A DNA stretch of 64,000 bases from Ancylobacter moscoviensis (GTDB lineage: Bacteria > Pseudomonadota > Alphaproteobacteria > Rhizobiales > Xanthobacteraceae). A model generated the notes under the pieces. That model was not told the origin of the DNA and did no database searches. It saw nothing but the letters and a program-made list of their open reading frames with translations. Location: NCBI RefSeq assembly GCF_007559435.1, contig NZ_VMBP01000001.1:1117406-1181405 (forward strand), written 5' to 3'. A program made the translations under genes and the position numbers. Shown piece by piece: positions 8,619 through 17,758 of this stretch (its first letter is position 1; each line of letters starts with the position of its first letter).

Positions 8619-9245
8619 TCACTGGCTCGCCCACAGCACGCGGGCGATCCAGGCGATCTCGCCCTCCTGCAGCAGCCGGTCGGGATGTTCGGAGTTGAGC
8701 GAGCGCAGCTCCACCGTCCGGGCGGTGCGGCGCTTCAGCTCCTTGGCCAGCACCTCCCCCTCGCGGGTCTTCACCACCACACGGTCGCCGCGCCGCACCG
8801 GCGCGGCCGGCGAGACCACCACCACGTCGCCGTCGCGGTAGAGCGGCAGCATGGAATCGCCGGCGATCTCCAGCGCATAGGCGTGCTCGTCGCCGACATT
8901 GGGGAAGACGATCTCGTCCCACGAGCCGCCGACCGGAAAGCCCGCATCGTCGAAATAGCCGCCGCCGCCCGCCTGCGCGAAGCCGATCAGCGGGATGGAG
9001 CGCCGCGCCGTGCCGGTGCCGTCGATCAGCGCCATGAAATCGTCGAGGCCGGTGCCGGTGGCGGCGAGGATCTTGGCGATGCTCTCGGTGGAGGGCCAGC
9101 GCGCCCGCCCGTCCGGCGCCTCGCGCTTGGAGCGGTTGAAGGTGGTGGCGTCGAGACCGGCGCGCTTGGCGAGCGCGGAGACGCTCAGGCCGTGCTGCTC
9201 GGCCAGCCGGTCGACGGCCCGCCAGATCTGGGCATGGGTCAGCAT
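8619..9245 (-). CDS. LexA/CI-like repressor: helix-turn-helix plus S24 peptidase domain
   Basis: A 208-residue regulator. The N-terminal helix-turn-helix (about residues 10-65, LSVSALAKRAGLDATTFNRSKRE) is joined to a C-terminal S24 self-cleaving domain with the catalytic Ser in AGDSMLPLYRDGD and the catalytic Lys in VVVKTREG. An Ala-Gly pair in FAQAGGGG could be the autocleavage site. This is the phage-repressor-like architecture, but no phage genes surround it. An upstream in-frame start at 9383 would add 46 unconvincing residues; MLTHAQIWRAV at 9245 is a natural start. Confidence 0.88.
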   Translation of the reverse strand: MLTHAQIWRAVDRLAEQHGLSVSALAKRAGLDATTFNRSKREAPDGRARWPSTESIAKILAATGTGLDDFMALIDGTGTARRSIPLIGFAQAGGGGYFDDAGFPVGGSWDEIVFPNVGDEHAYALEIAGDSMLPLYRDGDVVVVSPAAPVRRGDRVVVKTREGEVLAKELKRRTARTVELRSLNSEHPDRLLQEGEIAWIARVLWASQ

Positions 9246-9452
9246 GGGGCGCCTGAAAAGCGGATTTTTGTCGGAAACATAGGAATTATACCCTAATCCG
9301 ATCGAAGTCCAGCCGCGATCGGGGCCCCGGCCCGCGGCGGCCGCCCTCCATCTCCACAGCTCTTCCGCTGTCCCTGCCCACACCCCCTTGTGGTCATCTG
9401 GACAGCGCGGCGGCGGTGCCTAGGATGGCCGCCCGTCGAACAGGGGGCGCGA

Positions 9453-10895
9453 ATGCCGGAGCACGAGGAGAGGCAGGACGAGGTCGAGGCGCTGCTGATG
9501 CGGGCCGCGCGGCACGCCGCCGCCTACCGCACCGCGCCGCCCGCGCCGCAGTCCGCCTCAACCTATGCCGAGGCGGTCCGCGCCTTCGACGGCGTGCTGC
9601 CGGAGGAGGGCGAGGGCGGCCCCGGCGTGATCGAGGATCTGGTGCGCCGCGCCGGCCCCGGCCTTCACGCCACCACCGGCCCGCGCTTCTTCGGCTGGGT
9701 CATCGGCGGCTCGCATCCGGTCGGCCTCGCCGCCGACTGGCTCACCGCCGCCTGGGGGCAGAACACCGCGAACCACGTGGCGGCCCCCGCCGCCGCGGCG
9801 TCGGAGACGGTCGCCGCCCGCTGGCTGCTCGACGTGCTGCGGCTGCCGCCGGAATCCTCCGTCGGCTTCGTCACCGGCGCGACCATGGCGAGCTTCGTCG
9901 GCCTGGCGGCGGCGCGCGGCGCGGTGCTGCGCCGCGTCGGCTGGGACGTCGAGGCGAAGGGCCTGTTCGGCGCTCCGCCGGTGCGCGTGGTCATCGGCGA
10001 CGAGGCCCATGCCAGTGTGTTCTCCGCCCTGCAATATCTCGGCTTCGGCGCGGCGAGCCTGCTGCGCGTGGCGACCGATGCGCAGGGCGTCATGCGCCCC
10101 GAGGCCTTCGACGCGGCCCTGTCCTCCGATGCCGCCGGCGACGGTCCGCTGATCGTCGTCACCCAGGCCGGCCAGATCAACACCGGCGCCTTCGATCCGC
10201 ACGCCCACATCGTCGGGCGCGCCCATGCGCGCGGCGCCTGGGTGCATGTGGATGGCGCCTTCGGCCTGTGGGCGCGCGCCTGTCCCTCCCGCGCCGGGCT
10301 GGCGGACGGCGTGGAACGCGCCGATTCCTGGGCGACGGACGGCCACAAATGGCTGCAGACGCCCTTCGACTGCGGCTACGCCATCGTGCGCGACGCCGAG
10401 GCGCACCGCCGGGCCATGACCATCGCGGCGAGCTACCTGCCGCCGGCGGGCGGCACCGAGCGCGATCCCTCCCATTACGTGCCGGAGCTCTCGCGCCGCG
10501 CGCGCGGCTTCGCCACCTGGGCCTTGCTGCGCCATTTCGGCCGCGCCGGCATCGCCGCGATGGTCGAGCGCCATTGCGCGCAGGCGCGGCTGCTGGCGGA
10601 GTTGCTCGAGCCCGAGCCCGGCATCGCCGTGCTCAACGAGGTGGTGCTCAACCAGGTGCTGGTGCGCTTCGGCGCGGACAGGCCGGAGGAGGAGGGCGAC
10701 GCGCTCACCCTCGCCGCCATTGCCGCCGTCCAGGCGGACGGCACCTGCTTCGCCGGCGGGGCGAAATGGCGGGGCCGCTGGGCGATGCGGGTCTCCATCA
10801 TCGGCTACGCGACGGGAGAGGACGACATCCGTGCCTCGGCGGAAGCGATCCGGCGCTGCTGGCGCTCCGTCGCCTGCGCCGCTGTGGGCCGCTAG
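9453..10895 (+). CDS. PLP-dependent group II decarboxylase family protein
   Basis: A 480-residue fold-type I PLP enzyme of the aromatic-amino-acid/glutamate decarboxylase family. The PLP-binding Lys is in [14 protein letters not shown]. An aspartate in [11 protein letters not shown] and the EAHAS element fit the cofactor pocket. The substrate cannot be told from sequence. The ATG at 9453 follows AGGGGGCGC; an earlier start at 9390 would add 21 non-family residues. It is divergent from the S24 repressor, with a shared intergenic region of about 200 bases. Confidence 0.88.
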   Translation: MPEHEERQDEVEALLMRAARHAAAYRTAPPAPQSASTYAEAVRAFDGVLPEEGEGGPGVIEDLVRRAGPGLHATTGPRFFGWVIGGSHPVGLAADWLTAAWGQNTANHVAAPAAAASETVAARWLLDVLRLPPESSVGFVTGATMASFVGLAAARGAVLRRVGWDVEAKGLFGAPPVRVVIGDEAHASVFSALQYLGFGAASLLRVATDAQGVMRPEAFDAALSSDAAGDGPLIVVTQAGQINTGAFDPHAHIVGRAHARGAWVHVDGAFGLWARACPSRAGLADGVERADSWATDGHKWLQTPFDCGYAIVRDAEAHRRAMTIAASYLPPAGGTERDPSHYVPELSRRARGFATWALLRHFGRAGIAAMVERHCAQARLLAELLEPEPGIAVLNEVVLNQVLVRFGADRPEEEGDALTLAAIAAVQADGTCFAGGAKWRGRWAMRVSIIGYATGEDDIRASAEAIRRCWRSVACAAVGR

Positions 10896-11003
10896 CGCCT
10901 TGTCCCTTCGGACGGTTTCCTCCGGACGGAAAGGGCTCTAAGACACGCCGGCTGTCGGGGGATACGGGCGCGTGCGGGCGCGGCCGGGCGCAGAGGGGGC
11001 GAC

Positions 11004-11366
11004 ATGACGACGGGAGAGACGGGCCTCATCTACAAGATCGCGCCGCGCGCGCTCTGGCAGGCGGCGGAAGCCGCCGGCCGCTTCGCGGGCGCGCCGGTCG
11101 ACGTGCAGGACGGCTTCATCCACTTCTCCACGAGCGCCCAGGTCGCCGAGACCGCCGCGAAGCATTTCGCCGGGCAGGACGACCTGCTGCTGGTCGCCAT
11201 CCGCACCGCGCGCCTCGATCCCGCGCGGCTGCGCTGGGAGCCCTCGCGCGGCGGCGCGCTGTTCCCCCATCTCTACGGCCCGCTCGCCCTCGATGCGGTG
11301 GCGTGGGTGCGCCCGCTGCCGCTGGCGCCGGACGGGCGGCATCTCTTCCCGGCGCTGGAGGACTGA
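11004..11366 (+). CDS. DUF952 family protein
   Basis: A 120-residue cytosolic protein with the DUF952 pattern: [11 protein letters not shown] at the start, [12 protein letters not shown] in the middle and [13 protein letters not shown] near the end. The fold is related to glutathione S-transferase-linked proteins in other genomes, but the biochemical role is unknown. It lies six bases before pyrD, with which it is probably co-transcribed, a common pairing in alphaproteobacteria as I recall it. Confidence 0.9.
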   Translation: MTTGETGLIYKIAPRALWQAAEAAGRFAGAPVDVQDGFIHFSTSAQVAETAAKHFAGQDDLLLVAIRTARLDPARLRWEPSRGGALFPHLYGPLALDAVAWVRPLPLAPDGRHLFPALED

Positions 11367-11371
11367 AGGCG

Positions 11372-12460
11372 ATGAGCACGCTTCTCGATCTCGCCTTGCC
11401 GGTCGCCCGCCTGCTCGACCCGGAGACCGCCCACGGCCTCGCCATCCGCGCGCTGTCCGCGCTGCCCGCGCGCCCCGTGCCGGTGGACGACCCGCGCCTC
11501 GCGGTGGAGGCGTTCGGCATGCGCTTTCCCAATCCGGTGGGGCTGGCGGCGGGCTTCGACAAGGAGGCCGAGGTGCCCGACGCCATGCTCGGCGCCGGCT
11601 TCGGCTTCGTCGAGGTCGGCACCATCACCCCGCGCCCGCAGCCGGGCAATGCGCGCCCGCGCAATTTCCGCCTCGCCGAGGACCGGGGGGTGATCAACCG
11701 CTACGGCTTCAACAGCGGCGGCCATGCGCCGGCCGCCGCGCGCCTCGCCGGCCGCAAGGGCCATGGCCGTCCGTGCGCCGGCATCGTCGGCGTCAATGTC
11801 GGGGCCAACAAGGATTCGGTCGATCGCGCGGCGGATTATGTCGCCGGCATCTCCGCCTTCGCCGGCCTCGCCTGCTACTTCACCGCCAACGTCTCCTCGC
11901 CCAATACGCCAGGGCTGCGCGACCTGCAGGAGGAGCACGCGCTCGACGACCTGCTGGCGCGGGTGATGGAGGCGCGCGACCGCGTCGCCCCGCAGGTGCC
12001 GCTGCTCCTGAAGATCGCGCCCGATCTCGCGCTGGCCCATCTCGACGGCGTGGTGGAAGTGGCGCGCCGGCGCCGCATCGACGGGCTGATCGTCTCCAAC
12101 ACCACCATCGCCCGCCCGGCCACGCTGCGCTCGCCTTTCAAGGCGGAGACCGGCGGGCTTTCCGGCCGCCCGCTGTTCCCGCTGTCCACCCGCATGCTGG
12201 CCGAGGTCTATGTGCGCGCCGAGGGCGCCTTCCCGCTGGTCGGGGTCGGCGGCATCGACAGCCCCGAGACGGCGATCGCCAAGCTGGAAGCCGGCGCGAG
12301 CCTGATCCAGCTCTATTCGGCGCTGGTCTATGAGGGGCTGGGGCTGGTGCCGCGCATCAAGCAGGGGCTGCTGGACCGCCTCGCCGGGGAAGGCGTGGCG
12401 CTGCCCGCGCTCACCGGGCGGCGCGCGCGCGATCTGGTCGCCTCGCCGTTCCCCGCCTAG
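11372..12460 (+). CDS. pyrD: Dihydroorotate dehydrogenase (quinone), class 2
   Basis: Fourth step of pyrimidine synthesis, coupled to the membrane quinone pool. The 362-residue length and N-terminal helix ([25 protein letters not shown]) are those of class 2 enzymes. Visible elements are [25 protein letters not shown], the [11 protein letters not shown] active-site loop with its catalytic Ser, and the FMN phosphate site GVGGI. The ATG at 11372 follows the DUF952 stop by six bases. A hairpin repeat ends the transcript. Confidence 0.96.
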   Translation: MSTLLDLALPVARLLDPETAHGLAIRALSALPARPVPVDDPRLAVEAFGMRFPNPVGLAAGFDKEAEVPDAMLGAGFGFVEVGTITPRPQPGNARPRNFRLAEDRGVINRYGFNSGGHAPAAARLAGRKGHGRPCAGIVGVNVGANKDSVDRAADYVAGISAFAGLACYFTANVSSPNTPGLRDLQEEHALDDLLARVMEARDRVAPQVPLLLKIAPDLALAHLDGVVEVARRRRIDGLIVSNTTIARPATLRSPFKAETGGLSGRPLFPLSTRMLAEVYVRAEGAFPLVGVGGIDSPETAIAKLEAGASLIQLYSALVYEGLGLVPRIKQGLLDRLAGEGVALPALTGRRARDLVASPFPA

Positions 12461-12562
12461 AGCCTTTTCGAGCGAAGCGGGCACCGGTTCGCGTGAAGAA
12501 ATGCGACAACTCAAAAATCCAGAGCGTTTCAATGGTTCCGCTAAACCATGAAACGCTCCGGC
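12461..12562. repeat. Composite intergenic repeat with long palindrome between pyrD and the cytochrome gene
   Basis: Two parts. 12464-12516 resembles a sequence frequent between Hyphomicrobiales genes (GAAGCGGGCACCGGTTCGCG followed by TGAAGAAATGCG). 12521-12558 is a nearly perfect inverted repeat with arms AGAGCGTTTCAATGGTT and AACCATGAAACGCTC around a six-base loop. It lies between convergent genes and probably ends both transcripts. Family membership is from recall; only one copy is in this window. Confidence 0.7.
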
Positions 12563-12596
12563 GCCTTCATGGCGCGTGCGGGGCGGTGAAGGGCTT

Positions 12597-13130
12597 TTAG
12601 CCCATGCAGGCGTTTTCCGTCGCGCTGTAGCCGGCCGGTCGCGGCGCGCTCTTCTGCGGCGGGCCCCGGCCGAGGGCGCCGTCCGAGCGCGCCCGCAGAT
12701 AGATGAAGATGGCCTCGACATAGCACATCACGTTCGGGTTCACCCCGAAGGCCGGCATCACCAGTTCCTGGCTCGTGTTCACCGTTTTCTTGCCGTTGGT
12801 CACGGTGTCGAGGAACCGGTCGTAGCTCAGCGTCTGCAAGGCATCGACGAGCGAGGGGGCGAAGCTCGAGCCGAGCCCGTCCGGGCCGTGGCACTGCATG
12901 CAGTTCGCGGTGTAGCGGAGGTAGCCGACCGAGGTGTACCAGTCGACGGTGCCGTCCTTGTCGATCTTGTAGGTCGGGTTGCCCTGCCGGTCGCTGTACT
13001 CGCCGCCGGAGGAGCTGGCGGGTGCCGGATCGCCCGATCCGTCCGCCCCCACCGGCGACGGCGCGAATGGCAGAAGCGCGAGAAGAAGCGCGACAAGAAG
13101 CGTGGCGTTGGCCCCGTTGCGCATGGTCAT
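12597..13130 (-). CDS. Periplasmic c-type cytochrome, methanol-metabolism-related family
   Basis: A 177-residue exported cytochrome. The signal peptide spans about residues 1-30 (basic start, then LLVALLLALLPFA). The single heme site is CMQCH, with a probable axial Met in LVMPAFG. Two further cysteines occur near the C-terminus (MCYVEA and the final ACMG). This four-cysteine pattern matches the family annotated as methanol-metabolism-related c-type cytochromes, usually next to PQQ methanol dehydrogenases. No dehydrogenase is nearby, so the electron donor is unknown. The start at 13130 (MTMRNG) is chosen because it begins the signal peptide. Confidence 0.82.
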   Translation of the reverse strand: MTMRNGANATLLVALLLALLPFAPSPVGADGSGDPAPASSSGGEYSDRQGNPTYKIDKDGTVDWYTSVGYLRYTANCMQCHGPDGLGSSFAPSLVDALQTLSYDRFLDTVTNGKKTVNTSQELVMPAFGVNPNVMCYVEAIFIYLRARSDGALGRGPPQKSAPRPAGYSATENACMG

Positions 13131-13259
13131 GGCGTTCCCCGGCGCTCCGGCTTCTCGTTCCATGGCGTCGTGGCGGGCCGGAGCACGGGCGATCCTCCCG
13201 CCGGAGGCCGGGCCGGTCAAGCCGCCGCCCGGCATGGCCGGGACGCCGACCCGGCGCCT

Positions 13260-14582
13260 TCAGGCGAAGGTGCGCCGTTCCAGCGCCGGCAGCCGCAGCG
13301 CCAGGAACAGGCCGCGCCCGGCCATGAAGATGAGATAGGCGAGCCACAGCCCGGTATTGCCGAGCGGCAGGGTCAGCCACCAGGCGAGGAAGAACAGCGC
13401 CACCGCCGGGAACATCAGGTTGCGCATGTCGCGCGCCCAGGTGGAGCCGGCATAGATGCCGTCATAGGCGAAGGCGGCGACGCCGAGCAGCGGCGTCAGC
13501 GCCGCGAGCGGCAGGAACTCCCGGCCGACCCGGCGCACGTCCTCGTTGGCGGAAAGCAGGTCGATGACGCCGCCGCCGCCGGCCATCAGGAGCAGCGTCG
13601 CCGGCGCGGCGAAGCCGAAGCCCCAGAACAGCACCATGCGCACGGCGCGGCGGAAGCCGGGCCCGTCCTTGGCGCCCACGCTCTGGCCGCAGATCTGCTC
13701 GGCGGCGGTGGCGAAGCCGTCGAGGAAGAAGGCCGTCACCATCACGATGTTGTAGAGCACGGCGTTGGCGGCCAGCGTCGCGTCGTCCTGGCGGGCGCCC
13801 TGCGCGGTGAAGAACAGCAGCACGCTCATGATCAGCGCCGTGCGGATCATGATGTCGCTGTTCACCGCCACCGTCTCGATCAGCCGCGCCCGGTCGAGCA
13901 CGGCGCGCCAGGGCATCCGCCAGTCGCGCCCGATGAGGCGCGCGGCGGCGCCGAGGCCGAACAGCGTGCCGACCGCCTCCGCCAGCACGTTGGCCGCCGC
14001 CGCGCCGGCGATGCCGAAATCCCAGTGCAGCACCAGCAGCACCGTAGCGGCGGCGTTCACCGCGGCGATGAGGATCTGCAGGCCGAGGCCGATATCGGTG
14101 CGGGCGATGCCGACCAGCCAGCCGAGAATGGCGAAGTTGCCGATGGCGAAGGGGGCGGAGAGGATGCGCACCGAGAAATAGAGCGCCGCCGCCACGTGCA
14201 CCTCCTCGCTGGCGCCCATCGCCAGGAAGGCGAGGGAGGAGAGCGGGGCGTGCACGAGGATCAGCACCAGCCCGATGGCGGCGGCGATCAGCAGCGCGCG
14301 CACCAGCACGGCGCGCAGCTCCATCGTCTCGCGCCGGCCGAGCGCCTGCGCTGTCAGCCCGGCCGTGCCCATGCGGATCGAGCCGAAGATCCAGAACACG
14401 AAGTCGAACAGCAGCGCCCCGACCGCCACCGCGCCGAGCAGCGCCGCGTCGCCCAGCCGGCCGATGGCGCCGGTGGCGACGAGGCCGAGCAACGGCGTCG
14501 TCATCTGCGCCAGCGTCGCCGGCAGCGCGATGGTCAGGAAGCGCCGGGAGGAGACCTCGACCCGGCCGGCGTGCAGGCTCAC
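13260..14582 (-). CDS. MATE-family multidrug/toxin efflux transporter (DinF-like)
   Basis: A 440-residue polytopic inner-membrane protein with about 12 hydrophobic segments and the two-halves layout of MATE exporters. The start SSRRFLTIALPATLAQMTTPLLG is characteristic of the DinF-like branch. These proteins expel cationic compounds in exchange for Na+ or H+; the substrate is unknown. It follows the small membrane protein gene by four bases on the same strand, so the ligase, small protein and exporter may share a transcript. Confidence 0.9.
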   Translation of the reverse strand: MSLHAGRVEVSSRRFLTIALPATLAQMTTPLLGLVATGAIGRLGDAALLGAVAVGALLFDFVFWIFGSIRMGTAGLTAQALGRRETMELRAVLVRALLIAAAIGLVLILVHAPLSSLAFLAMGASEEVHVAAALYFSVRILSAPFAIGNFAILGWLVGIARTDIGLGLQILIAAVNAAATVLLVLHWDFGIAGAAAANVLAEAVGTLFGLGAAARLIGRDWRMPWRAVLDRARLIETVAVNSDIMIRTALIMSVLLFFTAQGARQDDATLAANAVLYNIVMVTAFFLDGFATAAEQICGQSVGAKDGPGFRRAVRMVLFWGFGFAAPATLLLMAGGGGVIDLLSANEDVRRVGREFLPLAALTPLLGVAAFAYDGIYAGSTWARDMRNLMFPAVALFFLAWWLTLPLGNTGLWLAYLIFMAGRGLFLALRLPALERRTFA

Positions 14583-14586
14583 GGCA

Positions 14587-14856
14587 TCAGCGTCCGCGCC
14601 CGGCGACGCGGGTGATCAGCCAGAGCGGGATGACGATGACGGCGCCCAGCAGGAAATAGCGCCACAGCCGCTCCACCGTGTCGAAGCCGAAATTGAACAG
14701 GTGCCGGACCAGGCTCTCCAGGCTCGACAGGATGTTCAGCGGGTCGAGCCCAAGCGCGGAGAGGATGACGCCGACCACCACCGACAGCAGCACGAGGCGG
14801 ACCAGCACCCAGAAGGGCGAACCGCCCATCCAGCGGGCGACGTTGTTGTCGGACAT
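14587..14856 (-). CDS. Small two-helix membrane protein (DUF6460-like)
   Basis: An 89-residue protein with two hydrophobic segments (about residues 17-37 and 66-84) joined by a soluble stretch rich in Leu and Phe. It resembles a small conserved alphaproteobacterial family sometimes labelled DUF6460; I am not certain of the family number. Function unknown. It is flanked within four bases on each side by the ligase and the MATE gene on the same strand. Confidence 0.75.
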   Translation of the reverse strand: MSDNNVARWMGGSPFWVLVRLVLLSVVVGVILSALGLDPLNILSSLESLVRHLFNFGFDTVERLWRYFLLGAVIVIPLWLITRVAGRGR

Positions 14857-14859
14857 GAA

Positions 14860-16611
14860 TCACGCTCCTCCGATGGGCGATTTCGCCTTCCCTAGCACGC
14901 CCGAAGGCCGGCGGGGAGCGTGGCCTTCCTCCCCGATCATCCGCTCCAGCGTCGCCAGCCGGTCGGCCTCGCCCGGCGGCTTGTCCCAGCGCAGGCGGGC
15001 GATGCGGGGGAAGCGCATGGCGAGGCCCGAGCGGTGACGGGTGGAGCGCGCCAGCCCCTCGAACGCCACCTCCAGCACCAGCCCCTCGGCGGCCGTATGC
15101 ACCACCTCGCGCACCGGCCCGAAGCGGTTGACGGTGTGGCGGCGCACGAAGCGGTCGATCTCCATCAGCTCGGCGTCGGTGAAGCCGAAATAGGCCTTGC
15201 CCACCGGCACCAGCTCGCCCTCGCCGGAGCGCTCGCCGGTCCACACCCCGAACGTGTAGTCCGAGTAGTAGGAAGAGCGCTTGCCGTGCCCGCGCTGGGC
15301 GTACATCAGCACGGCGTCGACGCTGTGCGGGTCGCGCTTCCACTTCCACCACGGTCCCTTGGGCCGGCCGGGCAGGTAGAAGCTGTCGGCGCGCTTGAGC
15401 ATCACCCCTTCCACCGCCTCGGCGTCGGCGCCGGCGCCGTGGGAGGCCGGGTCGGCCCGCGCCTGCGCGAGCTCGTCCCACGTCGCGAACGGCACCAGCG
15501 GCGAGAGGTCGATCCGCCCGTCGCGCGGATGGGCGGCGACCAGCGCCTCCAGCCGCGCCCGTCGCGCGTCGAAGGGCAGGTCGCGCAGGTCCTCGCCCGC
15601 CGCCGCCAGCAGGTCGTAGGCGCGGATATGGGCGGGGAATTCCGTGAGCAGCTTCGGCGAGACCACCTTCCGGTTCAGCCGCTGCTGCAGCACGTTGAAG
15701 GACTGCACCCGCCCCTCGCGCAGGATCAGCAATTCGCCGTCCACCGCGCCGTCGAAGGCGAGCGCGCCGGCAAGGTCCGGGAAGGCGGTGGAGACGTCCT
15801 CGCCGGTGCGGCTGTAGAGCCGCGTCACGTGCCGCCCGTCGGCGCCGGCCGCCCGCACCGCCTGCACGCGAATTCCGTCCCATTTCCATTCGGCGCGGAA
15901 ATCGGCGGGGTCGAGGCTCCCGAAATCCCCGTCCTCCACCGGATGGGAGAGCATCACCGGGCGGAACGGCGCGGGGTCGTCGGTCTGCGGGCGCGCGCCG
16001 CGCCCTTCCGCCCAGGCGAACAGCGCCTCATAGGGCGGCTTCAGCCCCGGCCACACCAGCTCGATCTCGTCCGGCGTGCGCTCCCCCAGCGCCGCCACCG
16101 CCGTCTTGGCGAGGCGGGCGGAGACGCCGATGCGCAGCCCGCCGGTGATCAGCTTCAGGAGCGCCCAGCGGCCGGTCTCGTCGAGCCGGTCGAGCAGGCT
16201 CGCGAGCACCGCCGGCAGCTCGGCGCGGCCCATATGGGCGAGGGCGTGCACGATGGCGGATAGGGGGACGTCCTCTTCACCTCTCCCCACGGGGAGAGGG
16301 TTGGGTGAGGGGGCGCCCGGCGTCGGCATCGCCCGTGGCGGCGCCGGCCACATCAGCGCCACCGTCTCCGAGAGGTCGCCGACATAGTCATAGGACAGCG
16401 CGAACAGCACCAGGTCGGTGCGTTCGGAAATGAGCTGGCGGATCAGCCCCGGCTTGGCGTTGCGGAAGGAGAGCGCGCCGGTGAGCGCCGCCAGCGCCCA
16501 GCCGCGCTCGGGGTCGGGCGTATGGGCGAAATAATCGGCGATGAACGCGATCTTGCCGTTGCGGCGCGGCTCGTAGGCGAGCCGGTCGAGCAGCGCGGCG
16601 AAGCGGTTCAC
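14860..16611 (-). CDS. ATP-dependent DNA ligase of the ligase-associated repair set
   Basis: A 583-residue ligase. Residues 1-210 form the N-terminal DNA-binding domain. The adenylation domain starts with motif I EWKWDGIR (the nucleophilic Lys), followed by DGELLI and, later, GVMLKR and WWKWKRD. A C-terminal OB-fold follows, with RHTVNRFGPV and RFPRIARLRWDKPP. It seals nicks using ATP. Its ATG overlaps the stop of the exonuclease gene by four bases. Around residues 97-113 the protein carries the peptide APSPNPLPVGRGEE, which is encoded by a palindromic repeat and looks like an insertion in the domain. Confidence 0.93.
   Translation of the reverse strand: MNRFAALLDRLAYEPRRNGKIAFIADYFAHTPDPERGWALAALTGALSFRNAKPGLIRQLISERTDLVLFALSYDYVGDLSETVALMWPAPPRAMPTPGAPSPNPLPVGRGEEDVPLSAIVHALAHMGRAELPAVLASLLDRLDETGRWALLKLITGGLRIGVSARLAKTAVAALGERTPDEIELVWPGLKPPYEALFAWAEGRGARPQTDDPAPFRPVMLSHPVEDGDFGSLDPADFRAEWKWDGIRVQAVRAAGADGRHVTRLYSRTGEDVSTAFPDLAGALAFDGAVDGELLILREGRVQSFNVLQQRLNRKVVSPKLLTEFPAHIRAYDLLAAAGEDLRDLPFDARRARLEALVAAHPRDGRIDLSPLVPFATWDELAQARADPASHGAGADAEAVEGVMLKRADSFYLPGRPKGPWWKWKRDPHSVDAVLMYAQRGHGKRSSYYSDYTFGVWTGERSGEGELVPVGKAYFGFTDAELMEIDRFVRRHTVNRFGPVREVVHTAAEGLVLEVAFEGLARSTRHRSGLAMRFPRIARLRWDKPPGEADRLATLERMIGEEGHAPRRPSGVLGKAKSPIGGA
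16274..16312. repeat. Palindromic repeat embedded in the ligase coding sequence
   Basis: CCTCTCCCCACGGGGAGAGG is a near-perfect hairpin (CCTCTCCCC/GGGGAGAGG) followed by GTTGGGTGAGGGGG. Sequences of this type are frequent in noncoding DNA of GC-rich proteobacteria. Here it lies in frame inside the ligase gene and encodes the SPNPLPVGRGEE peptide on the minus strand. Confidence 0.75.
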
Positions 16612-17681
16612 GGCTGCGCCTCCGGGCTTTCCGGGGCGGGCGTGTCAGGGGCGGCCGTGTCCGCGGCGGCGGTCGTCTCCGCCTCCTCCTCGCCATAGCC
16701 CACCATGTGCAGCGGGCGCGCCCTCAGCCCGGCGAGCCCCGCCCAGTGCACCAGCGCGTCCTCCTGGCCGTGCGTCACCCACAGCTCCTCGCAGCCGGTG
16801 GCGAGGATCGAGGCCTGAAGGTCGTCCCAGTCGGCATGGTCGGAGATGATCAGCGGCAGCTCCACGCCGTTCTGCCGGGCGCGGGCGCGGATGCGCATCC
16901 AGCCCGAGGCGAAGGCGGTGACGGGATCGGGGAAGCGGCGCGACCAGAGATCGGTCATCGCGCCGGGCGGGCAGATGACCACCGCGCCCGCCAGCTCCGC
17001 CGGCGCCGCGTCGCGGGCGAGGCGGACCGCGCCGAGCGCGATGCCCTCGGAGCGGTAATAGTCGGTCAGCCGCTCCATCGCGCCGTGGATCAGGATGGGG
17101 CGCTCGTGCCCGGCGGCGCGCAGGAGCGCCATCACCCGCTGCGCCTTGCCCAGCGCATAGGCGCCGACGAGATGCGCCCGCTCGGGAAACAGCGCCAGCG
17201 AGGCGGTCAGCTTCGCCGTCTCCTGTGCCGGATCGGGATGGCGGAACACCGGCAGGCCGAAGGTCGCCTCGGAAATGAAGACGTGGCAGGGCACCGGCTC
17301 GAACGGTTCGGCCGTCGGGTCGGCTCCCGGCTTGTAGTCGCCGGAGGCGACGATGGTGCAGCCCTGCCGGTCCAGCGCGATCTGCGCCGAGCCGAGGATA
17401 TGCCCGGCCGGGTGGAAGGTGACGCCGACCCCGTTCACCTCCAGCCGCTCGCCATAGGCGGCCGCCTGCGTCGTCCCCGCGAAGCCCTCGCCGTAGCGGA
17501 TCGCCATGATGTCGAGCGTCCGGCGCGTCGCCATCACCGCGCCGTGGCCGGCGCGCGCATGGTCGGAATGGCCATGGGTGATGAGCGCGCGGGCCACGGG
17601 CCGCGTCGGGTCGATGAAGAAGTCGCCGGCGGGCGAGTAAAGTCCCTGTGGCGTGGAATGGAGAAGCTCTTCCGGGCGCAT
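16608..17681 (-). CDS. Ligase-associated DNA exonuclease (metallo-beta-lactamase/SNM1-like fold)
   Basis: A 357-residue protein related to mRNA 3'-end processing factors and SNM1-type nucleases. The metal-binding motif HGHSDHA is at about residues 36-42. Further elements are HPAGHILGSAQI, SGDYKPGAD and ISDHADWDD. Members of this family sit beside the LigC-like ligase and act as single-strand DNA exonucleases in repair. The last 30 residues are a Pro/Ala/Thr-rich tail. The four-base overlap with the downstream ligase shows coupled translation. Confidence 0.93.
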   Translation of the reverse strand: MRPEELLHSTPQGLYSPAGDFFIDPTRPVARALITHGHSDHARAGHGAVMATRRTLDIMAIRYGEGFAGTTQAAAYGERLEVNGVGVTFHPAGHILGSAQIALDRQGCTIVASGDYKPGADPTAEPFEPVPCHVFISEATFGLPVFRHPDPAQETAKLTASLALFPERAHLVGAYALGKAQRVMALLRAAGHERPILIHGAMERLTDYYRSEGIALGAVRLARDAAPAELAGAVVICPPGAMTDLWSRRFPDPVTAFASGWMRIRARARQNGVELPLIISDHADWDDLQASILATGCEELWVTHGQEDALVHWAGLAGLRARPLHMVGYGEEEAETTAAADTAAPDTPAPESPEAQP

Positions 17682-17758
17682 CGCGGAAGATATATAGGGC
17701 GGCGCGCCCGATTTCCGCGAGACGCCTCGCGGAGGCCCATCGTCAGAGAACCACCCGC

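Noticed and set aside
10896..11003. Possible terminator or repeat (CCCTTCGGACGG...CGGACGGAAAGGG) after the PLP decarboxylase
   Set aside because: The arms are partly direct rather than inverted repeats and only short stems form, so it was not listed as a terminator.
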